54,824 nt of DNA, taken from positions 1 to 54,824 of the forward strand of contig NZ_JAAMQU010000020.1 in the NCBI RefSeq assembly GCF_013522925.1. Direction: 5' to 3'. Below, piece by piece: positions 7,936-16,400 of the stretch (position 1 is its first letter; each line of letters starts with the position of its first letter). The notes under the pieces are model-generated. The model was given only the letters and a program-made list of their open reading frames with translations. It was not told the origin of the DNA and made no database searches. Origin of the DNA: Pseudomonas japonica (GTDB taxonomy: Bacteria > Pseudomonadota > Gammaproteobacteria > Pseudomonadales > Pseudomonadaceae). The position numbers were made by a program, and so were the translations under genes.

Positions 7936-9543
7936 TCAGTGCCTGAAATGGCGCATACCGGTGAATACCATCGCAATACCGGCTTCATCGGCGGCGGCGA
8001 TCACCTCGGCGTCGCGCATCGAACCGCCAGGCTGGATCACCGCGCGGATGCCTACCTTGGCGGCATTGTCGATGCCATCGCGGAAGGGGAAGAACGCATC
8101 GGAGGCCATGACCGCACCTTCCACCGGCAGCCCGGCGTGTTCGGCCTTGATGGCTGCGATACGGGCGGAGTTCACGCGGCTCATCTGGCCTGCGCCTACG
8201 CCGATGGTCTGGCGATTGCGGGCGTAAACGATAGCGTTGGATTTGACGAACTTGGCGACCTTCCAGGCGAAAATCAGGTCGTGGATTTCCTGCTCGGTCG
8301 GCGCCCGACGGGTGACCACTTTCAGGTCATCGGCGCTGATCATGCCGATGTCACGGCTTTGTACCAGCAAGCCGCCGTTCACCCGCTTGAAGTCCCAGCC
8401 GGAAGAACGCTCGGCTGGCCACTGACCGCAGGCCAGCAGGCGCACGTTGGCCTTGGCAGCCACGACGGCGCGGGCTTCGTCGCTCACGCTTGGCGCGATG
8501 ATCACTTCGACGAACTGGCGCTCGACAATGGCCTGGGCGGTAGCGGCGTCCAGTTCGCGGTTGAAGGCGATGATGCCGCCGAAAGCCGATTCGCTGTCGG
8601 TAGCGTAGGCCAGCTCGTAGGCTTGACGAATGCCGCCTTCGGCGTCAGGGCAAACGGCCACCCCACAGGGGTTGGCGTGCTTGACGATCACGCAGGCCGG
8701 CTTGGTGAAGCTTTTGACGCATTCCAACGCGGCGTCTGTGTCTGCCACGTTGTTGTAGGACAGTTCCTTGCCTTGCAACTGAACCGCCGTAGCGATCCCG
8801 GCTTCGGCCGGCTTGGCCTCGACGTAGAACGCGGCACTCTGGTGCGGGTTCTCGCCGTACCGCATGCCCTGCGCCTTGATGAACTGGCTGTTGAACGTGC
8901 GTGGGAACTCGCCCCGGGACTCGGTGGACAGCGTTTCGGCCTGCTGGTCGAGGGTACCGAAATAGTTGGCGATCATGCCGTCGTAGGCCGAGGTGTGCTC
9001 GAAGGCCTTAAGCATCAGGTCGAAACGCTGAGCGTAAGTGAGGCCACCGGCCTTCAGGCCTTCGATCACAGAGGCGTAATCGCTGGCATTCACCACGATC
9101 GCCACGTCTTTGTGGTTTTTCGCGGCGGACCGGACCATGGTTGGCCCGCCGATGTCGATGTTTTCAACGGCAGTCGCCAGGTCGCAACCCGGTTTGGCCA
9201 CCGTGGCTTCGAACGGATAAAGGTTGACCGCTACCAGATCGATCGGGCGAATAGCGTGTTCGGCCATGACTGCGTCATCCATGCCGCGCCGCCCCAGAAT
9301 CCCACCGTGGATCTTCGGATGCAGGGTTTTCACCCGGCCGTCCATCATCTCGGGGAAACCGGTGTAGTCCGCTACCTCGATAGCGGCCACGCCATTGTCA
9401 CGCAGCAGCTTGAAGGTGCCGCCTGTGGAAAGGATTTCCACGCCGAGGGCTTCGAGCTCGCGGGCAAACTCCAGGATGCCGGTCTTGTCGGACACGCTGA
9501 TCAGGGCGCGGCGGATCGGCAGGCGGGTGGTCTGGTCGGTCAT
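7936..9543 (-). CDS. purH: Bifunctional AICAR formyltransferase / IMP cyclohydrolase
   Basis: A 535-residue enzyme catalysing the last two steps of IMP synthesis. The N-terminal methylglyoxal-synthase-like IMP cyclohydrolase domain shows RRALISVSDKTGI and STGGTFKLL; the larger formyltransferase domain shows RYGENPHQSAAFY, VKHANPCGVA and KSNAIVYA. The start is taken at ATG 9543 because GGA lies eight bases upstream; an in-frame ATG at 9555 has no ribosome site. Upstream there are only ~28 bases between the fis terminator and the start codon, so transcription must come through that terminator or from a promoter inside fis. Confidence 0.96.
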   Translation of the reverse strand: MTDQTTRLPIRRALISVSDKTGILEFARELEALGVEILSTGGTFKLLRDNGVAAIEVADYTGFPEMMDGRVKTLHPKIHGGILGRRGMDDAVMAEHAIRPIDLVAVNLYPFEATVAKPGCDLATAVENIDIGGPTMVRSAAKNHKDVAIVVNASDYASVIEGLKAGGLTYAQRFDLMLKAFEHTSAYDGMIANYFGTLDQQAETLSTESRGEFPRTFNSQFIKAQGMRYGENPHQSAAFYVEAKPAEAGIATAVQLQGKELSYNNVADTDAALECVKSFTKPACVIVKHANPCGVAVCPDAEGGIRQAYELAYATDSESAFGGIIAFNRELDAATAQAIVERQFVEVIIAPSVSDEARAVVAAKANVRLLACGQWPAERSSGWDFKRVNGGLLVQSRDIGMISADDLKVVTRRAPTEQEIHDLIFAWKVAKFVKSNAIVYARNRQTIGVGAGQMSRVNSARIAAIKAEHAGLPVEGAVMASDAFFPFRDGIDNAAKVGIRAVIQPGGSMRDAEVIAAADEAGIAMVFTGMRHFRH

Positions 9544-9571
9544 TTCAGTTTCCATTCAGAGCGGTTAGCAA

Positions 9572-9600
9572 AAAAGGCGAGCTGCATGCAGTCGCCTTTT
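9572..9600 (-). terminator. Intrinsic terminator after fis
   Basis: AAAAGGCGA (9572-9580) and TCGCCTTTT (9592-9600) pair perfectly, and the loop itself contains the palindrome CTGCATGCAG. Read on the minus strand the stem is followed by a run of T, giving a good Rho-independent terminator for the dusB-fis transcript. It ends only ~28 bases before purH. Confidence 0.75.
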
Positions 9601-9615
9601 CGGAATGTCGTTTGG

Positions 9616-9936
9616 TTAAAGCAGATCGTACTGCTTCAGCTTCTTGCGCAAGGTGCCCCGGTTGAGCCCCAGCATTTCGCTGGCCTTGGTCTGGTTGCCC
9701 TTGACGTAGTTCATGACGGTTTCGAGCAGAGGGGCTTCGACTTCGGACAACACGAGGTTGTAGACATCGGTGACCGAGGCGCCTTCGAGGTGCGCGAAAT
9801 AATTGTGCAGCGCCTTCTCGACACTCCCGCGTAGTGTCTGCCCTTCTTCGGAGGGCGTATTGAGGTGCTGCTTGAGGTTGACGTTGTCGCTCACGGGCGT
9901 TGTTCCACTCACTAATGTCTCGGTCATCATCGTCAT
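9616..9936 (-). CDS. fis: DNA-binding protein Fis
   Basis: A 106-residue nucleoid protein. Its C-terminus carries the Fis helix-turn-helix, GNQTKASEMLGLNRGTLRKKLKQ, the diagnostic part of the family, while the N-terminal tail (residues 1-25) is specific to pseudomonads. Fis bends DNA, activates rRNA promoters and shapes growth-phase transcription. The start ATG (9936-9934) overlaps the dusB stop in an ATGA arrangement, so the genes are translationally coupled, as in many gammaproteobacteria. The intrinsic terminator at 9572-9600 ends the operon. Confidence 0.96.
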   Translation of the reverse strand: MTMMTETLVSGTTPVSDNVNLKQHLNTPSEEGQTLRGSVEKALHNYFAHLEGASVTDVYNLVLSEVEAPLLETVMNYVKGNQTKASEMLGLNRGTLRKKLKQYDLL

Positions 9937-10946
9937 GCGGCCACCCCTTCTCCGTCCTCTGCAACAAGGCTCTCGTAGCGTTCGCGGAAGAATTCGCGAA
10001 CGTTGGCGCACTGCGCTGCCGTATCGTCCAAACAGTTGAAGCTGGCGCGGAACTCCCTGGCGCCGGGCAGCGTTGCCAGGTACCAGCCCACGTGTTTACG
10101 GGCGATGCGAACACCCATCACATCACCATAAAACGCATGCAGCGCGGCCAGGTGATCCAGCAGAATTTGCTCTACTTCTTCGAGCTTTGGCGCCGGCAGG
10201 TATTCGCCGGTGCGCAGGTAATGCTCGACCTCTCGGAAGATCCACGGCCGACCTTGCGCGGCGCGCCCGATCAGCAGGCCGTCCGCCCCTGTGTGCCGGA
10301 GCACCTCGGCTGCCTTGGCTGGCGAGGTGATGTCGCCATTGGCAAACACCGGTATGGACACCGCCTGCTTGATGGCGGCGATGGTGTCGTACTCGGCTTC
10401 ACCGGTGTACAGGTCGGCACGTGTGCGCCCGTGTACTGCCAGAGCAGCGATACCCGACTGCTCGGCGATTTTCGCCACGGTCAGGCCGTTGCGGTTGTCG
10501 CGGTCCCAGCCGGTGCGAATTTTCAAGGTGACCGGCACATCCACCGCGGCTACCACGGCTTCGAGGATGTCCGCCACCAGGGCCTCGTCGCGCAGCAGGG
10601 CAGACCCCGCCGCTTTGTTGCATACCTTTTTCGCCGGGCATCCCATGTTGATGTCGATGATCTGCGCGCCGGCCTCCACATTCGCCCGAGCGGCCGCTGC
10701 CAGCATCTGCGCGTCGCCACCGGCGATCTGCACGGAACGTGGCTCCGGGTCGCCCGCATGAACCATGCGCAGGCGGGACTTGCGGCTGTTCCACAGGGAC
10801 ATGTCCGCGGTGACCATTTCAGATACCACGAGGCCCGCGCCCAGCCGCCGGCATAGCTGGCGAAATGGCTGGTCGGTGACACCCGCCATCGGGGCGAGGA
10901 TCAGGCCATTGCTGAGTGTGTAGGGGCCGATGCGTACCGCCGACAT
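9933..10946 (-). CDS. dusB: tRNA dihydrouridine synthase B
   Basis: A 337-residue FMN-dependent TIM-barrel enzyme that reduces specific uridines of tRNA to dihydrouridine. Visible family marks are LILAPMAGVTDQPFRQLC at the N-terminus, DINMGCPAKKVCNKAAGSALL with the catalytic-loop cysteine, LKIRTGWD, AVHGRTR, and ANGDI and IGRAAQGRPWIF in the FMN-phosphate region. The start is taken at ATG 10946 (MSAVRIGPYTLSNG); a 52-residue extension to 11102 is untypical and would run through the candidate promoter. Cotranscribed and coupled with fis. Confidence 0.95.
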   Translation of the reverse strand: MSAVRIGPYTLSNGLILAPMAGVTDQPFRQLCRRLGAGLVVSEMVTADMSLWNSRKSRLRMVHAGDPEPRSVQIAGGDAQMLAAAARANVEAGAQIIDINMGCPAKKVCNKAAGSALLRDEALVADILEAVVAAVDVPVTLKIRTGWDRDNRNGLTVAKIAEQSGIAALAVHGRTRADLYTGEAEYDTIAAIKQAVSIPVFANGDITSPAKAAEVLRHTGADGLLIGRAAQGRPWIFREVEHYLRTGEYLPAPKLEEVEQILLDHLAALHAFYGDVMGVRIARKHVGWYLATLPGAREFRASFNCLDDTAAQCANVREFFRERYESLVAEDGEGVAA

Positions 10947-11007
10947 AGGTGTGTTACCCGTGATAAGGCCGGATTCGTACGAAGCCTGAGTTCGAAAAAG
11001 GGATCGC

Positions 11008-11036
11008 ATGATACCCGCTCTCGATGACCGGATAAA
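11008..11036 (-). promoter_or_regulatory. Candidate promoter of dusB-fis
   Basis: On the minus strand TTTATC (11036-11031) and TATCAT (11013-11008) are separated by 17 bases in the 152-base gap upstream of dusB. The -10 is good and the -35 is weak, as expected for a growth-rate-regulated fis promoter. Confidence 0.4.
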
Positions 11037-11098
11037 GGTCAAACTGGATAAAATCTGAGCAGTGACAGGCTTAGACCGAACCGATCGGATAACCGGCT

Positions 11099-12349
11099 TC
11101 ACTCCGGAGAATGGAAGGACAAACTGTAGTTCACGGCGCGCTTGCCCGGGTCGAGAATATCGAGTGCGATATGAATAGGGATCTGTGGTGGCATTTCGCT
11201 TTGCCCGGCCAGGTCCCCACTGAGGTATTCCGACGGTTTGAACCGCCGACTGGCGATCAGCTTGTTATTGAGGTCGGCGAAGCGCAGCTCCAGCAACGGG
11301 AACGGCTGGCTGAAAGGTGCGCGGTTATAAATGATCGCGTCGACCACCAGGGCTCCGGCGAAGGTGGGGTGGCTGCGCACCACAAGATTGCTGCTGCGGA
11401 TCAGCCTTATGTCCACGCGCGATGGAACGGTGCAACCCAGTGGCGGGCAAAGGCTCACAAACCATGGCCGGTAGGCGTCCTGGCGGGCCAGTTCGTCGAA
11501 ATGGAACACCACGTACTGGCCCAACAGCGCTAGCGCCGCCAGCAACGCCAGCCCAGCCCAGAGCAGGCGCTTGCCCAGAGAGCGGCGGGGTTTTTCCCAT
11601 TGCAGCTGGAGCGGGTCGTCTTGCAGGTCCAGCAAATGGTCGTCACGCAGCTCCGGCTCGTTGCGCTTGCCGCGGCGAGCAGGCGGGTGGTCGGCCTGAT
11701 GGGCCTCATCGTCCTCATTGTAGGTACGCGTTACCGCGTCTTCGCGTTCGGCGGTGAGCCCTTGACGTTCGCTCGATGCCGAACGCTCCGGTTTCGGTGA
11801 CCGTGCCGGTCGAGCAGGAAACTCGTCGTCATCCAGCGCCGGCTCGCGGTCCAGGCCAAATACAGGCTCCGCTCGTGTGCCCAGAGATGGAACGCTAGCG
11901 GGTGCGGTGGCTGGCGCCGTAGCCGGTTCCTCATCCTCATGCTCGCCGAACGGCTTGCCGAACGGCTCGTCGAGCCAGTCTTCGCTCTGGTCACGCTGGG
12001 CGCTCAGCCCCGGTGCCTCGCCGTCTCCCGCTCGAGGTGTGCCGGCACGGCGCTCCAGCCGGGCCAGCTCCTGGTCCAGGTCCAGATGCTCAAGGTGCGC
12101 ATTGGTGGCCTGCCACTCAGCCTGGCTCATGGGCTGGCGGGGCGCTTCGGCGGGAAGGGCAGCCACCGAGGCGGGCACGCCCGGCAGGTTGGGTTGCCCG
12201 GTGTGCTGCTCGAGCAACTGACGCGCCGCGTTGAATACCTGCTTGCACGCGCCGCAGCGCACAGCACCACGGGCCACGCTCAATTGATTGTGGCTCACCT
12301 TGAAACTGGTGTGGCAATGCGGGCACTGAGTGACGAAGCTTTCGGTCAT
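11099..12349 (-). CDS. Zinc-ribbon and DUF3426 membrane protein
   Basis: A 416-residue protein with an N-terminal MJ0042-type zinc ribbon (CPHC...CGAC, residues ~9-38), a long low-complexity acidic and proline-rich linker (~60-240), one membrane helix (WAGLALLAALALLGQYVVF, ~263-282), and a C-terminal DUF3426 domain predicted to lie across the membrane, ending in NYSLSFHSPE. This gene is regularly found next to prmA in Pseudomonas. Its role is not established; a cytosolic zinc ribbon tethered to a periplasmic domain suggests sensing or scaffolding, but that is inference. It lies 53 bases from prmA on the same strand. Confidence 0.85.
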   Translation of the reverse strand: MTESFVTQCPHCHTSFKVSHNQLSVARGAVRCGACKQVFNAARQLLEQHTGQPNLPGVPASVAALPAEAPRQPMSQAEWQATNAHLEHLDLDQELARLERRAGTPRAGDGEAPGLSAQRDQSEDWLDEPFGKPFGEHEDEEPATAPATAPASVPSLGTRAEPVFGLDREPALDDDEFPARPARSPKPERSASSERQGLTAEREDAVTRTYNEDDEAHQADHPPARRGKRNEPELRDDHLLDLQDDPLQLQWEKPRRSLGKRLLWAGLALLAALALLGQYVVFHFDELARQDAYRPWFVSLCPPLGCTVPSRVDIRLIRSSNLVVRSHPTFAGALVVDAIIYNRAPFSQPFPLLELRFADLNNKLIASRRFKPSEYLSGDLAGQSEMPPQIPIHIALDILDPGKRAVNYSLSFHSPE

Positions 12350-12402
12350 GCGGGGATCCGGTTCGAGCGAGCAAGCATTCTAGGTTGGAAAAAACGGGGC
12401 TG

Positions 12403-13284
12403 CTATGCGCGGCGACGTCCGCTGATACGCGCCCAGCCCTCGCGCTCTGCGATCGGGTCCAGGTCGAACATGCCGGCGTAGGCCGCGGCGACTTCCTCGC
12501 CCTGTTCGGCGAGAATCCCCGAGAGCGCCAGCAAACCGCCTGGGCGCACCCGAGACGCCAGCTCGGGCGCCAGCGAAACCAACGGGCCGGCCAGGATGTT
12601 CGCAACCAGCACGTCCGCCTCGAAAGCGGGCAGGTCCTGGGGAAGATACAGAGCGAGCTTGTGCTCGGGAATGCCGTTTCGGCCGGCATTGTCCCGAGAG
12701 GCTTCCAGCGCCTGCACGTCGATATCGGTGCCTGTCGCGGATTCGGCGCCAAGCAGCAGCGCTGCGATGGCCAAGATACCCGAGCCGCAGCCGAAATCCA
12801 GCACTCGGGTGCCGCTCAATGCCTGGCCATCCAGCCATTCCAGGCAAAGCGCGGTGGTGGGGTGTGTGCCTGTGCCAAACGCCAGCCCTGGGTCCAGCAG
12901 CAGGTTTACCGCATCGGGCTGCGGCGCTTCGTGCCAGCTGGGCACGATCCACAGGCGTTGACCGAAACGCATGGGCTGGAAAGCGTCCATCCAGCTGCGC
13001 TCCCAGTCCTGGTCTTCGATCACTTCGGCATGGTGTTCGGGCAGGGTGTCGCCAGTCAGCAGGCGCAGGTGCGCAAACACCGCGTCGGCCTCTGTATCGG
13101 CTTCAAACAATGCCAACAGGTGGGTATGGCTCCACAAGGGCGTGGTGTTCAGGTCTGGCTCGAAAATCGGCTGGTCTTCGGCATCCATGAAGGTAACCGA
13201 CACCGCGCCGATTTCCAGCAGGGCATCTTCATAGGTTTCGGCCTGTTCTGGGCCGATGGCCAGGCGGACTTGAAGCCAGGGCAT
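12403..13284 (-). CDS. prmA: Ribosomal protein L11 methyltransferase
   Basis: A 293-residue SAM-dependent methyltransferase that trimethylates L11. The N-terminal substrate-recognition domain begins MPWLQVRLAIGPEQAE; the catalytic domain shows LDPGLAFGTGTHPTT, VLDFGCGSGILAIAALLLGA for SAM binding, and VANILAGPL, the NILA-type motif of PrmA. The start is ATG 13284. The ORF is open further upstream, but that would run into the leader of the divergent large gene. It is normally followed by the accC/accB cluster; here a large foreign-looking gene separates them. Confidence 0.96.
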   Translation of the reverse strand: MPWLQVRLAIGPEQAETYEDALLEIGAVSVTFMDAEDQPIFEPDLNTTPLWSHTHLLALFEADTEADAVFAHLRLLTGDTLPEHHAEVIEDQDWERSWMDAFQPMRFGQRLWIVPSWHEAPQPDAVNLLLDPGLAFGTGTHPTTALCLEWLDGQALSGTRVLDFGCGSGILAIAALLLGAESATGTDIDVQALEASRDNAGRNGIPEHKLALYLPQDLPAFEADVLVANILAGPLVSLAPELASRVRPGGLLALSGILAEQGEEVAAAYAGMFDLDPIAEREGWARISGRRRA

Positions 13285-13453
13285 GATTAAGTTCCTTTGG
13301 GCTTGCCGCGCGACAGCGTGGCGAATAAAGCGCGCCAGTGTACTGCACCCGCCCGGCCTTGGGGTATCGGGCAGGCGGGGCCTTGCGTTATTTACCCTCA
13401 TGGTCGTCGGGCTTTCCCTAAGCTTGCGACCTTTGAACCCAAGGAGGGGAACC

Positions 13454-16400
13454 ATGGACGCGCTAAAATCCGCAACGTTGCGAACACCGCCACAGACCAG
13501 CGTCACCGAGGGCGCTGTCGAATTGATCGAGCGCCAGCGGCGGTGGGCGCAACTTCTATGTGTACGCAGTCAGGGGCTGCCATCCTTCAGCCAGGTCGCG
13601 CGTGGCTTGCTGGTACAGGCAGTACGGGTACATTGCCCGCAGGGGAACGTCGATGAGGGCTTCATCGAGGAGCTGCTGCTCGTGCAGGTACGCCGCCTGC
13701 TCAGTGGCACGCCGCTGGGTACGAAGTTGCTCGAAGCCGAAGGGGAGCAGGACGAAGACAGCCTCTACCCAGCGCTTTCCAATGAGCGCTGGCGCACTGT
13801 GGTTGAAGTGACTGAAGCCGTGGCCCCAGAGCTCCCCGACCTATGGAAGGCAGTTATCCGGGTGCATCTGCTGGCGCCGACGGACGAGGTACCACACGCT
13901 TCACAGTTGCTGAACCTGATCGAAACCGCGCTTGGCGCCTGGGAGGCTGAGCTTGACGCCTTGTTCACTCGACAGCCGCTGCTGAACGCCCACGAAGCAC
14001 TCGAGGCGCTTGCCACTGCCCACGACACGCTGGTCGATAGCCTGACCCTCAGCAGCTTGCTGCCGCTGGAGGACAGCGAGCGTCTGGGCGACGCCGTGGC
14101 GAGAAACCTGCCGCACTGGCTCCGTTTTGCCAGCGCCGAGGATAAGCTGCAGCTTGAACGCCTCGCCCAGCGCTTGTGCGAGCTTGAAGCGGGCCTTGCC
14201 ATGCTCGACCATGACCAGGATCGCCTGGCATGGTCGACTCAGGCCATTGCCGGGCGGCTGAGCGCCTACTATGGGGGTGCCGTGGATCCTGAGCAGATCA
14301 AGGTACAAACGGTGTACTCAACCCCCTACGGTCAGGAAACGGTCATAGCCACCCTTGCGCAAGTGCTGTTCAACGGCCCTTATGCCCCTGACGACGCTAT
14401 CCAGCGCAGCGTTGTGAAGCTGCCCGAGACGCTTGGGCCAGAGGCCCTGGCGGTGGATTTGAGCCCGTTGTTCGAAGTTTGTGACCCGCGTGTCGAATAC
14501 AACGAAACGCTGCGCACCCATTACCAGAGCGAGGACCGGCGCTTGTTGGCGTACGACCATGCCGACGCTGCGCTGACGCACAGCGCGCTGGCAGCGCTGA
14601 TGCAAGGGCATCTGGACGAGGCGTCCTACCAAGCGGTAGTCGCGGTACGCGATCTGGCCCAGGACGAGGGGAGCGGGCAATCGGTCCGGGAACTCGAACT
14701 GCCAGGCCTGGGCGGGCTGGGCGTGCTGGTATTCGAAAACCCGGATGAGGCCGCCGCCAAGCCGCTGGTGTTGTACGCCCCGGACAAGTTCGACGGCCAG
14801 GAATGGATAGCCCTGCCCAGCATACGGGCGCTCAACCTGGAGCTGGGCGCTTGGGCGAAGGAAGAAACGGGCCGGCTTTACTTGCTCGATCGGCTGCCGC
14901 TGCGCCAGCGGGAAGCCGCCGAGGCTTATCTGGCATCGGTTATCCTCAAGCCCATCGTATGGGATGCCAACCGTGACTTGCGCACGAACACACTGTCCTA
15001 CCGGCATGCTATCGAGCGGTTGGTCGAACTGCATCACGCCAACAAGCTGGACAAGCTTGTGCTGCAGTCCGCCCCTCTCTGGTACATCGAACAGCCTTTG
15101 AGGGTACGTCAGGCACTCAACAGTCTGAACGAGCGGCTTACCTTGCTGCGCGGTATCGTCGAGCATAGCGGGGCGAACCCGGAGCCTTTCGTACGTTTCG
15201 CCAAGCGTACGGTCACCCAGGCCGTGGCGCCTTATTTTACCGATTGCGGGGTCACCGCCTCGGTAGATCCGGAGACGGTACTGTTCAAGTTCACGCCAGG
15301 CGCGGTGTATGAGTTCGGCTTTGGCGAGGCGGCGAAGGCCCAAAGCCCCTGCTTGATGGACTTGGCGGTAACCGGTTACGACGACAACTGGGGCCTGGAC
15401 AATCCCCAAATGCCTGTTTACTCCTCTATTGGCCAGGACCTGGGCCAAGCCCGTGCGGCGGACCTGGCCCGGTATCTGCGCAGCGCTTACCTGGGCGACA
15501 AATACGAGGCATGGATCCGCGCTGAGTTTCTTGGGGCCACCCAGTGGCGCCGCCAGCTATACGCCTGGCGGGCTGCCATGCTGCTGGAGCGTGACGCCCT
15601 GGCCGCGCGCCTCAAAGGGCAGCTGGACGAAGCTCAGCACGCCGCCATTGCCGCCGCGCTACCGGCCTTGCAACGGCCTGAAGGCGCGCCGGGGCTGTTG
15701 CGCCGAGTTACGCTGCGGGGCTGGGGTATTGCCGGTGTCTATTTGCTGAACCTGCCCGGTACCGAGGGGGCAGACGCGTTGGTCTATTGCCCCGAAGCCC
15801 CGGATGGCGTCGCCTTCCGGCCCTACCGGGCAGCATTCGGCGCCGGCTTGCCGACCGAGGTGCAGCTGTATTACCTGCAACGTGTTCCACTGGCTACCCA
15901 GAAAGCTGCTCGCACTCGGTTGGGCGATATCCTATGGGGCAGCGCAACGGCAGACGTTCCCGGCACAGGCGAGCCGGTGGTTGGTTTTCAGGTTGAGTAT
16001 GATCACCAGGTGGAGTGCATGCTTGCCGACGTGGATCACATCACTAAAAGCCGCCGCGAAGTCATTTTCGAGCAGGTACTCAAAGGTGTGGAGCTCGCTG
16101 CCGGCCCGCTGGGGGTGATCTTCCCCCCGCTAGGCTTTGTACTCGACACGGTGTTTATCGCCATTTCGGTAAGCCGGGGTTACCAGGCCTACAGGCTGGA
16201 AGATACCGAAGAGGCGATAGGCTTTTTCAGCATGGCGTTCGTAGGCACGACGTTTCTGCTAGGGCCGGTGGGATGGCACTGGGGAACCCTGATACGCAAA
16301 TCACACAAGGTACGCCTGCCCACGCAGGACTACGCGGGCGTTTACCAAGGAGCGCCGGCCCGGTGGCCGGTCAGGCCGCACAGCAGTCGCTATGCCGTTT

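Noticed and set aside
7939..9834. Long plus-strand frame opposite purH and fis
   Set aside because: Antisense shadow of purH; low-complexity His/Gly/Val-rich translation without any domain.
13283..13453. 57-codon N-terminal extension of the large toxin-like protein
   Set aside because: It would overlap the prmA start region and has no ribosome site, whereas ATG 13454 follows a near-perfect one.
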